Shown: positions 52,944-61,161 of the stretch, in pieces
How positions within the stretch are numbered: position 1 is the first letter of the stretch
Layout: each line of letters begins with the position of its first letter
Assembly: GCA_013141455.1 (NCBI GenBank)
Contig: JABFQW010000086.1
Location: forward strand, 1 to 64,000
Direction of reading: 5' to 3'
Source: Bacteroidales bacterium
GTDB lineage: Bacteria; Bacteroidota; Bacteroidia; Bacteroidales; F082
DNA: 64,000 nucleotides
The notes under the pieces: generated by a model
The model's input: the letters and a program-made list of their open reading frames with translations, nothing else
Told to the model about the DNA's origin: nothing
Database searches by the model: none
Made by a program: the position numbers and the translations under genes

Positions 52944-54428
52944 ATGAAACCCATTCAAATCAAAGGCCTTATCGGCGGAATATTATTTCTGGTTGTAAGC
53001 TTGCTGTTGCCGGTTCCGGAAGGAATGCGTGTTGAAGCGCGTAATGTGGGTGTTGTTGCCCTGCTCATGGCCATCTGGTGGATGACTGGCACAATTCCTA
53101 TTTATGCAACGGCATTTTTGCCGATGGTATTGTTTCCATTGCTGAAGGTGATGCCTGCCGGAGAAACGGCAATCAATTACGGCCACGATTTTGTGATCAT
53201 GATGCTAACCGGTTTCTTTTTAGCCAAAGCCATCGAAAACCAAAACCTGCACAAACGGATAGCTTTGGTGTTGATAAATAAACTTGGGACAAGCCGACGG
53301 ATAATTTTACTGAGTATCATGATCGCAACGGCTTTCATTTCGATGTGGATTGCCAATGTTACAGCCGCTTTGCTCATGCTTCCCATCGGACTTGCGTTGA
53401 TTGCGAAGGAAGAAACGGACAGCAGCAGCACAAGAAACTTTGGTGTGGCTTTGATGTTGGGTATTGCCTATTCGGCAAGCATTGGTGGTGTTGGAACCAT
53501 CATCGGATCACCAACCAATATGATTTTAGGCGGAGTGATGATGAAAATGTTTCCCAATGCTCCATTAATCAGTTTCTTCGAATGGCTAAAGATCGGATTA
53601 CCTATACTTATCATCTTTTTGCCGATAACCTGGTACTATCTTACACGGTATTACCGGATTACGGGAAGCATACAGGGAAGTGAAAATATGATTGCCAATG
53701 AACTTAAAGCCCTGGGCAACATGACAAAAGGTGAAAAATGGGTGATGTTTGTGTTTTTCCTTACTTCTTTTGGTTGGGTTTTTCGTGAAGATATTGTCAT
53801 CGATCAGTTTGTTATACCCGGATGGAGCACCTGGCTGAATATGGGAGGATATGTGCAGGACAGCACGGTCGGGATGTTTTCGACCATGTTGTTGTTCCTG
53901 TTGCCGGCCGGTGATTCGAAACGATTGCTCGACTGGAAATCTGCTTCTCAGGTTCCCTGGGGTGTAGGTGTAATCGTGGGAGGCGGATATGCAGTTGCCG
54001 AAGGTTTCAAAACCTCCGGATTAGCAACCTGGCTTGGAAATCAGCTTACTTTCGTGAGCGGTTACCCATCTTTCATAGTTTTGATTATCGTGGTGATTTT
54101 CATTCTGCTTTTCACCGAAATGAATTCCAATACCGCTACGGCAAATATTTTTCTGCCGGTGTTGGCCAGCATGGGCCTTGCCGCGGGTATCAACCCGTTA
54201 TTACTGATGATTCCTGCAACCATCGCGGCTTCATTTGCCTTTATCATGCCTGCCGGAACGGGACCGAATACGGTGATTTTTGCGAGTGAGAAACTCACCG
54301 TACCCGATATGGCCAAAGCGGGTACCGGACTAAAAATAATCACCATAATCCTGCTACCCCTGATACTTTATTACTTGATTCTCCCGATCATGGGCCTCGA
54401 ACAAGGTTTGCCTGTTTGGGCAAAATAG
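52944..54428 (+). CDS. DASS/SLC13-family sodium:anion symporter
   Basis: This 494-aa membrane protein has about 11-12 hydrophobic segments and the two family hallmark loops: GVGTIIGSPTNMILGGVMM (first SNT-like motif) and EMNSNTATANIFLPVLASM (second). The family carries sodium ions with dicarboxylates, sulfate or other anions. The substrate cannot be read from the sequence. It stands alone between a terminator and a T9SS gene. Confidence 0.92.
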   Translation: MKPIQIKGLIGGILFLVVSLLLPVPEGMRVEARNVGVVALLMAIWWMTGTIPIYATAFLPMVLFPLLKVMPAGETAINYGHDFVIMMLTGFFLAKAIENQNLHKRIALVLINKLGTSRRIILLSIMIATAFISMWIANVTAALLMLPIGLALIAKEETDSSSTRNFGVALMLGIAYSASIGGVGTIIGSPTNMILGGVMMKMFPNAPLISFFEWLKIGLPILIIFLPITWYYLTRYYRITGSIQGSENMIANELKALGNMTKGEKWVMFVFFLTSFGWVFREDIVIDQFVIPGWSTWLNMGGYVQDSTVGMFSTMLLFLLPAGDSKRLLDWKSASQVPWGVGVIVGGGYAVAEGFKTSGLATWLGNQLTFVSGYPSFIVLIIVVIFILLFTEMNSNTATANIFLPVLASMGLAAGINPLLLMIPATIAASFAFIMPAGTGPNTVIFASEKLTVPDMAKAGTGLKIITIILLPLILYYLILPIMGLEQGLPVWAK

Positions 54429-54561
54429 CCGGAAATGGGATATAAAATGACTATCGCATTCCTTTTTTTTGAAATTTACTCCTGTAAAAGGCGGGTTACT
54501 TTTTATATCTTAAAATAGCCTGTCCGGCTTATTAAATATATCTATTTCCTTCTTTTATCAT

Positions 54562-54569
54562 TATCTTTG
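54562..54569 (+). promoter_or_regulatory. Bacteroidota -7 box (TATCTTTG) for the T9SS gene at 54619
   Basis: TATCTTTG is a perfect match about 50 nt upstream of the ATG. The -33 region has no TTTG. Heptamer repeats AACCTCA (54601-54614) lie between it and the start. Confidence 0.45.
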
Positions 54570-54600
54570 GGTTTCGAATTTTAATTATTATTCAGCTACT

Positions 54601-54614
54601 AACCTCAAACCTCA
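54601..54614. repeat. Two AACCTCA heptamers
   Basis: A perfect 7-bp tandem pair ends 5 bp before the ATG of the following T9SS gene. Confidence 0.65.
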
Positions 54615-54618
54615 AAAG

Positions 54619-56172
54619 ATGAAAACAAAACAACACCAACTATTTATTTACCTATTATTCATGCTGTTAACACTGCAAAGCTCCGCCCAGGATTTATTTT
54701 CAAAGGTGTTTTATCATGAAACGGAGGGGATTCAAACCGCCGCTATGTCTAAAACGTTTGATAACAACTATATCCTCGCTGGATGGACAGAACTAAATAA
54801 TGCCGGACTTACCATTAAGTTTAGTGAGACGGGGGAATTGATTTGGTCAAAGCAAATTCTTCAGAATGATATAACAATTATGTTCAGCGATATTATCGCA
54901 ACGCACGATTCATGCAGTCTGCTATGCGGAAATGTGATGGGTGACATTTTGCTGGTGAAAATCAACGCTGAAGGTGAAATAATCTGGTGTAAAATGACCA
55001 CATATGATCCGTATGCCACAGTGAAGTCAATATCCGAAACAAATGATCATGGATTTATCATGACCGGATACACAGGTTCATATCCTGATAATTTATACAC
55101 TATTTTCGTTGCCCGATTCGACTCCGATGGCAATCAACTTTGGAACAACCAATACTATTCTACACAATTGAAAGATAAAGGTACTGCGGTGAAGCAATTG
55201 CCCGACAATACGTTCATTGTGACAGGTCAGATAGATTCCCATAATATGTTCCTGATGAATCTCAACGAAGATGGAACAGTTAATTGGGGAAAGAAACTCA
55301 ATAATCCAGAAAACCTGTTTACGGATGCATTTGATGTAATAGTTACTGAGGATAATATCTATTTCTATTTCATAGCTTATTATGCAGGAAACGCGCTATT
55401 AAAAACTGATTTATCAGGTAATATTCTCTGGTCAAAAAGTTATCAACTTTCCTTTGATAATATGGCTTCCGAAACAAGACCACGAATAATCCAGACTAAT
55501 GATGGCAGTATTTTACTTGTTAACTCCAACTTTTTCGGAGGAAAGCTTTTTAAAGTTGATTCATCAGGCGAATTAGCCTGGATGCAATCTTTGGAATTAC
55601 TTGCATCAGACGTTTTCCCTTCGATATCCGGCAGTAACCTTGTTGTAGGTAACGGCCCTCTTTGGGGTGTGAAAAGGGATGATATTCGTCAACCCCAGAT
55701 TGGTATTATCAAAACTGATTCAATAGGATATGAAGCCATGTGTACGCAGTCGGATTTTAATCCCGAAAGTTTTGACTATCCTTCAACACTTGAAGATATT
55801 AGTTTTACTGTAAATTCTACCGGAACAACCTCAGAATATATAGTGGAAGTTATTGACATTAATTTATTGGAACAGGAAGGCTGTGTAACATTTATTGGTG
55901 CGGTAGATGAAAATAAACCGGATATTTCGCCACTCCTGATTTCTCCAAATCCAGCCAAAAATACTTTCAGGATCGAATATGATGGTATGAAAAATCAGCT
56001 TTTTCAACAAGTCGAAATCAAGGATGCACTCGGGCGAACAGTTTATTCCACAACCGATCCGGCCTGTCTGGAAAACGGAATGAGTACTGAAGGTTTAAAA
56101 CCCGGAATCTATCATGTTCGTCTTACCACTAACAAGGCGTATTTCGTTGGCAGGCTGATTATTTCAGACTGA
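54619..56172 (+). CDS. T9SS-exported beta-repeat protein with sorting domain
   Basis: This 517-aa protein has a signal peptide (LLTLQSSAQ) and beta repeats of the same general kind as the protein at 8428-10944 (SETNDHGFIMTGYTGS, FVARFDSDGNQLWNNQY, LMNLNEDGTVNWGKKL). A T9SS type A tail follows (LLISPNPAKNTFRIEY, GIYHVRLTTN, LIISD). It is probably secreted or surface-attached; ligand unknown. It stands alone downstream of the DASS transporter, with a TATCTTTG box. Confidence 0.85.
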   Translation: MKTKQHQLFIYLLFMLLTLQSSAQDLFSKVFYHETEGIQTAAMSKTFDNNYILAGWTELNNAGLTIKFSETGELIWSKQILQNDITIMFSDIIATHDSCSLLCGNVMGDILLVKINAEGEIIWCKMTTYDPYATVKSISETNDHGFIMTGYTGSYPDNLYTIFVARFDSDGNQLWNNQYYSTQLKDKGTAVKQLPDNTFIVTGQIDSHNMFLMNLNEDGTVNWGKKLNNPENLFTDAFDVIVTEDNIYFYFIAYYAGNALLKTDLSGNILWSKSYQLSFDNMASETRPRIIQTNDGSILLVNSNFFGGKLFKVDSSGELAWMQSLELLASDVFPSISGSNLVVGNGPLWGVKRDDIRQPQIGIIKTDSIGYEAMCTQSDFNPESFDYPSTLEDISFTVNSTGTTSEYIVEVIDINLLEQEGCVTFIGAVDENKPDISPLLISPNPAKNTFRIEYDGMKNQLFQQVEIKDALGRTVYSTTDPACLENGMSTEGLKPGIYHVRLTTNKAYFVGRLIISD

Positions 56173-56230
56173 TTTTTTCAGTTATTCCATACTATGCTTT
56201 TTACCTGAATTTCAGTCATATAAAACATTA

Positions 56231-56258
56231 TTTGGTTTGTTTATTTTTCTTATTTTCG
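56231..56258 (+). promoter_or_regulatory. Possible promoter of the YeiH-family gene
   Basis: TTTG at 56231-56234 lies 16 nt from TATTTTCG at 56251-56258, one base from TAnnTTTG. The gene starts 38 nt later. Confidence 0.35.
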
Positions 56259-56296
56259 CAATCAGCTAAAAGGCATTTGCTGTTAAATAACTGATT

Positions 56297-57565
56297 ATGA
56301 GAATAGCCCTGAGAAAATCATTGAGCGAAGACTGGATGGCAGTTTTCACCGCTTTTGTTATCATTGCACTGACCATTTTCATCTACGAAAAAGTGCCGTC
56401 GTTACCGATGCTTTTCAATCCAAAAGAAAAATGGAGTGGATCGGAGTTTCTTACCGGATTCCTTTCGCGTCCCAATCTGTTGCGTATCGTGTATATTTTT
56501 CTGGCATTTGCCTTGTTAGCCTGGGCGGGATTGAAACTTGCCGGCAAAAAAACCAATTATTTCTTTGGATCATTCATCATCATTGCACTGCTGGCCACGT
56601 TGGCACAGGTTATTTCAACGCATACATCGGTAAAGTCGGTAAACCTTGAAACTGTGTTGTTTTCGGTGCTGATTGGTTTGATTATCAGCAACACCACGAA
56701 ACTTCCCGGGTGGATATTACAGGCGGTGCAAAGCGAATTTTATATTAAAATAGGCCTGGTGCTGCTGGGTACAACTGTGTTGTTCAACAACATCATGAAA
56801 GCCGGGGCGTTGGGATTGATTCAGGCACTGGTGGTGGTGGTATCGGTATGGTATATCGCCTATTGGGTAGCCCGAAAATTGAAGGTTGATGCAGAAATGT
56901 CAACCATGCTTGCATCTGCCGTTTCCATCTGCGGCGTGTCGGCTGCCATCGCTACTTGTGGTGCAATAAAAGGCGATAATAAAAAACTTTCTTATGTTAT
57001 TTCACTGGTATTGATCGTGGCTATCCCCATGATGCTCATCATGCCTTATTTAGCCAAATGGATGGGATTAACGCAGGAAGTGGCCGGTGCCTGGATAGGA
57101 GGAACCATCGATACCACCGGAGCCGTAGTTGCTACAGGAACCATCATCGGCGAAACGGCGCAGAAATATGCCGTTATCATCAAATCGGCACAAAATGTAT
57201 TGCTGGGTTTGGCGGCTTTTGCCATTTCAATGTATTGGGCGTATTCAAAAAAAGGCAGTGGCGTCGAAAAACCAACAGCCCGCGTGATCTGGGAACGCTT
57301 CCCGAAATTTGTGCTTGGTTTCATTCTTACATCCATATTGTTTTCATTCATCCTGAATGCCGAAACAGTGAAACAGGCCGGCGACACAATCAAAGGTTAC
57401 CAGAATATTTTTTTCAGCATCGCTTTTGTCTGCATCGGACTCGAAACACGATTCCGCGACATCTTCAGTGCCGAAAACCGAAAACCCATGTATGCTTTTC
57501 TCATAGCACAGGGCATCAATGTGGTGATCACTTTTATCGTTGCCTATCTTCTGTTTAACAGTTAG
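56297..57565 (+). CDS. YeiH-family (UPF0324) membrane protein, putative sulfate/anion exporter
   Basis: This 422-aa protein has about ten membrane segments. It carries the YeiH core: LGTTVLFNNIMKAGALGLIQ, ASAVSICGVSAAIATCGAIKGD, GAWIGGTIDTTGAVVATGTIIGE and KSAQNVLLGLAAFAIS. The family is annotated as putative sulfate exporters with little biochemistry. The N-terminal region (about 1-90) is longer than in many members and adds two membrane segments. It has its own probable promoter and no operon partner. Confidence 0.87.
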   Translation: MRIALRKSLSEDWMAVFTAFVIIALTIFIYEKVPSLPMLFNPKEKWSGSEFLTGFLSRPNLLRIVYIFLAFALLAWAGLKLAGKKTNYFFGSFIIIALLATLAQVISTHTSVKSVNLETVLFSVLIGLIISNTTKLPGWILQAVQSEFYIKIGLVLLGTTVLFNNIMKAGALGLIQALVVVVSVWYIAYWVARKLKVDAEMSTMLASAVSICGVSAAIATCGAIKGDNKKLSYVISLVLIVAIPMMLIMPYLAKWMGLTQEVAGAWIGGTIDTTGAVVATGTIIGETAQKYAVIIKSAQNVLLGLAAFAISMYWAYSKKGSGVEKPTARVIWERFPKFVLGFILTSILFSFILNAETVKQAGDTIKGYQNIFFSIAFVCIGLETRFRDIFSAENRKPMYAFLIAQGINVVITFIVAYLLFNS

Positions 57566-57715
57566 TTGTACTGAATTTATCCTTCTCAGAATGAAGGGAC
57601 AATATGCCTGTATTATTGATTGAAAAAAACTCTTTCAATACATAGAACCGGCTTTCAATACGTTTTCACAAACACAGATTCCAACCCGCTATTCTATCCG
57701 GCAAAGTGGTAACAC

Positions 57716-57745
57716 ATTGCTTTTTCAAAAAAATTAATACTTTTG
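57716..57745 (+). promoter_or_regulatory. Promoter upstream of fabH
   Basis: ATTG (57716-57719), 18 nt, TACTTTTG (57738-57745), a perfect -7 box. The start point lies about 130 nt before the ATG. A perfect hairpin CCTGAC AGG GTCAGG (57763-57777) is inside the leader. The rest of the 319-bp gap 57566-57884 has no gene. Confidence 0.5.
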
Positions 57746-57884
57746 ACCCGTTCTTTCTCATTCCTGACAGGGTCAGGTTACTTATCTGGGTTGCGTAAAT
57801 TAGAGGGTCGCAATCTCATTATCAGTAATATATACTATTATTAACTACGGGAAATACTCATTTCTCAACGAAGAAAACAAGCTT

Positions 57885-58856
57885 ATGCGGAACGTATTTA
57901 TTAAAGGAACAGGTTCGTATGCACCCGAAAATGTAGTAAAAAATTCATTTTTTGAAAAGATTGGTTCATCCGATGATTGGATTTACTCACACCTTGGCAT
58001 CAGAGAACGACGAATCTCAACCGGAGAAACCACCAGCGATTTAGGGTATAAAGCCGGTTTGTTAGCCGTTGAAAATGCCGGATTGACCGTAGATGATATC
58101 GATTTACTGATCGTGGCAACAGCCACACCCGATCGCCAGGCACCATCATGTGCCTGTTTTATCCAGGAAAAAATGGGTGCGTTTAACACGGTTGCCTTTG
58201 ATGTGGCTGCCGTTTGCTCCGGTGCGCTATTTACCATTTCGGTTGGCGTTCAGTATATCCGGTCGGGCATGTATAACAATGTGCTGGTGATTGGCGCCGA
58301 CACCTTTTCGACGATAACAGATTGGGACAGCAGAGATTCTGTTTTTTTTGGTGACGGAGCCGGTGCAATCGTGCTTTCGCACACAGACGAAGACAAGGGT
58401 TTTATTGATTTCATTTTGCACGCCGATGGTCGTGGAAAAGAACATTTTAACATACCGGCAGGTGGATCCGAAAATCCGACCACGCAGGAAACGATTGATA
58501 ACAAAGGGCATTATTTCCAGATGAACGGGAAAGAGGTGTATAAAACGGCTATAAAAGTTGTCCCGGAATGCGTCAACGAGATTCTGTTAAAAAACAAATT
58601 GACCATCGAAGATATAGACTTTATGCTTCCGCATCAGCCGAGTATATTGATTTTGAAAGAGATTGCCCAACGTGTCGGTCTGCCTTTCGAAAAAGTGAAA
58701 ACCAATATGGATCGTTATGCCAATACTTCGGGAGGCACGATTCCGATATTATTAGATGAAATACATCGCAACAATGAATTCAAAACCGGCGATATTTTAC
58801 TTTTTGCCGCTGTTGGCGCAGGCTGGACCTGGGGAACGGCTTTGTATAAATGGTAG
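57885..58856 (+). CDS. fabH: 3-oxoacyl-ACP synthase III family (FabH-like)
   Basis: This 323-aa ketosynthase has the KAS III triad: C111 (AAVCSGALF), H250 (LPHQPS) and N280 (YANTSGG). It also has GDGAGAIVL and the C-terminal GAGWTWG. By family knowledge it condenses an acyl-CoA with malonyl-ACP to start fatty acid synthesis. Here it is separated from fabI by a MITE-like repeat. It may instead make a special acyl starter, since fab genes are often multiple in Bacteroidota. Confidence 0.9.
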   Translation: MRNVFIKGTGSYAPENVVKNSFFEKIGSSDDWIYSHLGIRERRISTGETTSDLGYKAGLLAVENAGLTVDDIDLLIVATATPDRQAPSCACFIQEKMGAFNTVAFDVAAVCSGALFTISVGVQYIRSGMYNNVLVIGADTFSTITDWDSRDSVFFGDGAGAIVLSHTDEDKGFIDFILHADGRGKEHFNIPAGGSENPTTQETIDNKGHYFQMNGKEVYKTAIKVVPECVNEILLKNKLTIEDIDFMLPHQPSILILKEIAQRVGLPFEKVKTNMDRYANTSGGTIPILLDEIHRNNEFKTGDILLFAAVGAGWTWGTALYKW

Positions 58857-58891
58857 AAAGTGTTAGGAAAAAGTTCAAGATTCAAAGTTGG

Positions 58892-59038
58892 GTCCACTCC
58901 GAAAACTGATAAAAGAAAAAATGCCACCAAAACTCCAATCCTCCAAAATGCACCAAAACCTCACAATCAGAGCCTTACCTTTAGTGAAATTTGGTGTATT
59001 TGTGCATTGGTGGCAATACCTGGCTTTTCGGAGCGGAC
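58892..59038. repeat. MITE-like imperfect inverted repeat between fabH and fabI
   Basis: The outer arms GTCCACTCCGAAAA (58892-58905) and TTTTCGGAGCGGAC (59025-59038) match at 13 of 14 positions. An inner pair TGCCACCAA (58922-58930) / TTGGTGGCA (59007-59015) and further AAAATGCACCAAAA / TTTGGTGTATTTGTGCA homology make a hairpin of about 147 bp. The sequence is non-coding. TTCAAAGTT occurs on both sides of the element (58881-58889 and 59045-59053), possibly flanking direct repeats. Confidence 0.6.
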
Positions 59039-59136
59039 TCAAGGTTCAAAGTTTGTGTTGGAAAAACGGAAGTCATCTTTACCTTAATGAAATATGTCTG
59101 AATCAATAAATAAACTATTATCACTGTTAATCCAAA

Positions 59137-59150
59137 CTTCGGTCTTCGGT
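59137..59150. repeat. Two CTTCGGT heptamers
   Basis: A perfect tandem 7-bp pair, with a third partial copy, lies in the fabH-fabI gap upstream of fabI. Confidence 0.6.
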
Positions 59151-59232
59151 CTTCCCTCGTCATGCTGCCGAGGCAGGCGACTTCCACCCAACAATTTTCA
59201 CGCATCATTAACTAAATTAATTCTAATCCTCC

Positions 59233-60066
59233 ATGATCAATCAAATTTTCGAAGGTAAAACCTATCTGATTACCGGTATCGCCGATAGCAATTCGCTTGC
59301 CATGTTTGTGGCTAAAAAAATAGTCAAAAATGGCGGCAAGGTCGTTTGCACCGGATTGGGTGTGAGTCCTTTTCACAAAAACTTATCCGAAAAAGCGATC
59401 GCCTTTCTCAATAAAAACAATCAGGATTTTCAGGAGGCAGTCAGGAGCGAACTCGGCGACTCGCTTACCCTTACATTGGATGTTACGATTGATGAAAATA
59501 TCGAGCACCTTGCCAGGACATTGCAGGAGAAGAACATTAAACTGCATGGCTTTCTTCATGCCATCGCCATGGATAAAACCATCCGGCATAAGGAAGTGAA
59601 ACCCCTGTTGGAAGTTACAAAAGATGAATTCTGTGATACGATGGAAGTATCGGCTTTTTCGCTGATACGATTGTGCCATTTTCTTCTGAAATATGATGTA
59701 CTTCAACCCGATTCATCCATTTGTTCATTAAGTTATATCGCGGCGGCTAAGGTAACCTTCCATCCTTACCGGAACATCAGCATTGCCAAAGCAGCGCTTG
59801 AACGCATCACCATTGAGCTGGCCGATGAGCTGGGCCGAAAAAACGGGACCCGCGTAAATGCCATTCGCTTTTCGCCTTATATGGGAAGCAAAGCCGGAAA
59901 CGCTACCTTGAACCAAGGCGACCTCGACATATCGAATGAGGTAAGTCCGTTGGGTAATGCGCAACCCGACGACCTTGCGAATGAAGTGATTCATCTGTTC
60001 CGACCCGGTGGTCGAATTACCGGTGAAATCAGGCATGTTGACGGCGGGTATAATATTATGGGTTGA
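59233..60066 (+). CDS. fabI: Enoyl-ACP reductase (FabI type)
   Basis: This 277-aa SDR-type enoyl reductase starts MINQIFEGKTYLITGIADSNSLA, the FabI nucleotide-binding form. It has the catalytic Y179-x6-K186 pair (PYRNISIAKAALE), with Y168 a further conserved Tyr, and the FabI C-terminal HLFRPGGRITGEIRHVDGGYNIMG. It reduces trans-2-enoyl-ACP in fatty acid elongation using NAD(P)H. It is a FabI rather than FabK or FabV. It is 376 bp from fabH across repeats and may be transcribed alone. Confidence 0.95.
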   Translation: MINQIFEGKTYLITGIADSNSLAMFVAKKIVKNGGKVVCTGLGVSPFHKNLSEKAIAFLNKNNQDFQEAVRSELGDSLTLTLDVTIDENIEHLARTLQEKNIKLHGFLHAIAMDKTIRHKEVKPLLEVTKDEFCDTMEVSAFSLIRLCHFLLKYDVLQPDSSICSLSYIAAAKVTFHPYRNISIAKAALERITIELADELGRKNGTRVNAIRFSPYMGSKAGNATLNQGDLDISNEVSPLGNAQPDDLANEVIHLFRPGGRITGEIRHVDGGYNIMG

Positions 60067-60119
60067 TATCGGGAAGTATTACTTCGAATTTTGATATTCT
60101 TAATTTTGCATTAAAACAA

Positions 60120-60127
60120 TATCTTTG
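60120..60127 (+). promoter_or_regulatory. Bacteroidota -7 box (TATCTTTG) for the aspartyl-protease-like gene
   Basis: TATCTTTG is a perfect -7 box 18 nt before the ATG at 60145, so the leader is short. The -33 element is unclear. Confidence 0.5.
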
Positions 60128-60144
60128 CTTATTACAATATAACA

Positions 60145-61161
60145 ATGGGTTTTGGTGTAAAACGTATGCTTTTAACAGGTATGTTGTCTGGACTTATCAC
60201 TTTTACCGGATTGGCCGGAGGAGTGATGAGCCATCATACTGAGCCCATTCCGCTTCATCGTCAACAAGTTGACCAAACTATGGTCAAGATATCCGAATTC
60301 AATTCGATGGGTGATTTCGAATCACTGACCATCCCGTTGAAACGCGCCGGTAAACTCATTTTGGTTGAAGTGGTGATTGATAGCATGCAGGGTAATCTGA
60401 TTTTCGATACCGGCGCCATGGGATTGGTACTCAACAGTATTTATTTCAGAAGAAGTCAACAATCGGGAGGAAAAGTTTCAGGTGGGATCACGGGTAAATT
60501 GAATTCCGTATCCAAGACAAAAGTTAAAAACATGCAGATTTCGGATCTGTATTATGAAAATCTGATTACTGATATCACCGATCTTGGGCATATCGAAAAT
60601 GCGCGTCAGGTTAAGGTACTTGGCTTTTTCGGCCTCAGTCTGCTGGCCGACTTTGAAGTAGTGATCGATCTGAACAACAATGTATTGGAGCTTCACCGTA
60701 CCGACTGGTCGGGGAAAAGAACCTCTCAACCCGAACTAACGCCCGTTTACGACCTGACGCTTCCAGTTACTTCTGTATCAGAAGTCTTGTTTGTTGAAGC
60801 CCGCATTGGAACCAAAAAACTTACGTTTTGTCTGGATACCGGCGCCGAATCCAATGTGTTAAGCAGCGACCTTCCGGGAAAGATATTAAATACGGTCACC
60901 GTTCTACGGCGCTCAAAGCTGAGAGGTGCCGGAACACAGAGTGCCGAAGCCATTTATGGTGTTATGAATGATTTTTCGATTGACGATCACAAAATACCTG
61001 GAATGCAGACGATTATCACAAATCTCACTGCGATGAAAACGGCTTACAATATGTATATGGATGGCATGTTGGGCTGTGACTTCTTTGAACAGGGTGTCTT
61101 TTACATCAATCTGAAACGTAATAAAATAGGTATCTGTCTGAATAAAAACCAAAAAAAATGA
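60145..61161 (+). CDS. Retropepsin-like aspartyl protease family protein with two DTG motifs
   Basis: This 338-aa protein has an N-terminal membrane segment (LLTGMLSGLITFTGLAGG) and two aspartyl-protease halves: I-F-D88-TGAMGLVLNS and FCLD231-TGAESNVLS, each followed by a beta domain (VKVLGFFGLSLLADFEVVIDL, DGMLGCDFFEQGVFYINLKR). This is the tandem DTG arrangement of single-chain retropepsin-like bacterial proteins. The target is unknown. It has a short-leader promoter, and its stop overlaps the ATG of the glycogen-binding repeat gene by 4 bp, so the two proteins are made together. Confidence 0.82.
   Translation: MGFGVKRMLLTGMLSGLITFTGLAGGVMSHHTEPIPLHRQQVDQTMVKISEFNSMGDFESLTIPLKRAGKLILVEVVIDSMQGNLIFDTGAMGLVLNSIYFRRSQQSGGKVSGGITGKLNSVSKTKVKNMQISDLYYENLITDITDLGHIENARQVKVLGFFGLSLLADFEVVIDLNNNVLELHRTDWSGKRTSQPELTPVYDLTLPVTSVSEVLFVEARIGTKKLTFCLDTGAESNVLSSDLPGKILNTVTVLRRSKLRGAGTQSAEAIYGVMNDFSIDDHKIPGMQTIITNLTAMKTAYNMYMDGMLGCDFFEQGVFYINLKRNKIGICLNKNQKK

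Noticed and set aside
57711-57722. Sigma-54-like site before fabH (GG then GC)
   Set aside because: The spacing between GG and GC is 9 nt rather than 10, and a perfect TAnnTTTG promoter overlaps it.
58860-59109. Short open frames in the fabH-fabI gap
   Set aside because: They run through the inverted repeat arms, and composition follows the repeat rather than codon usage.
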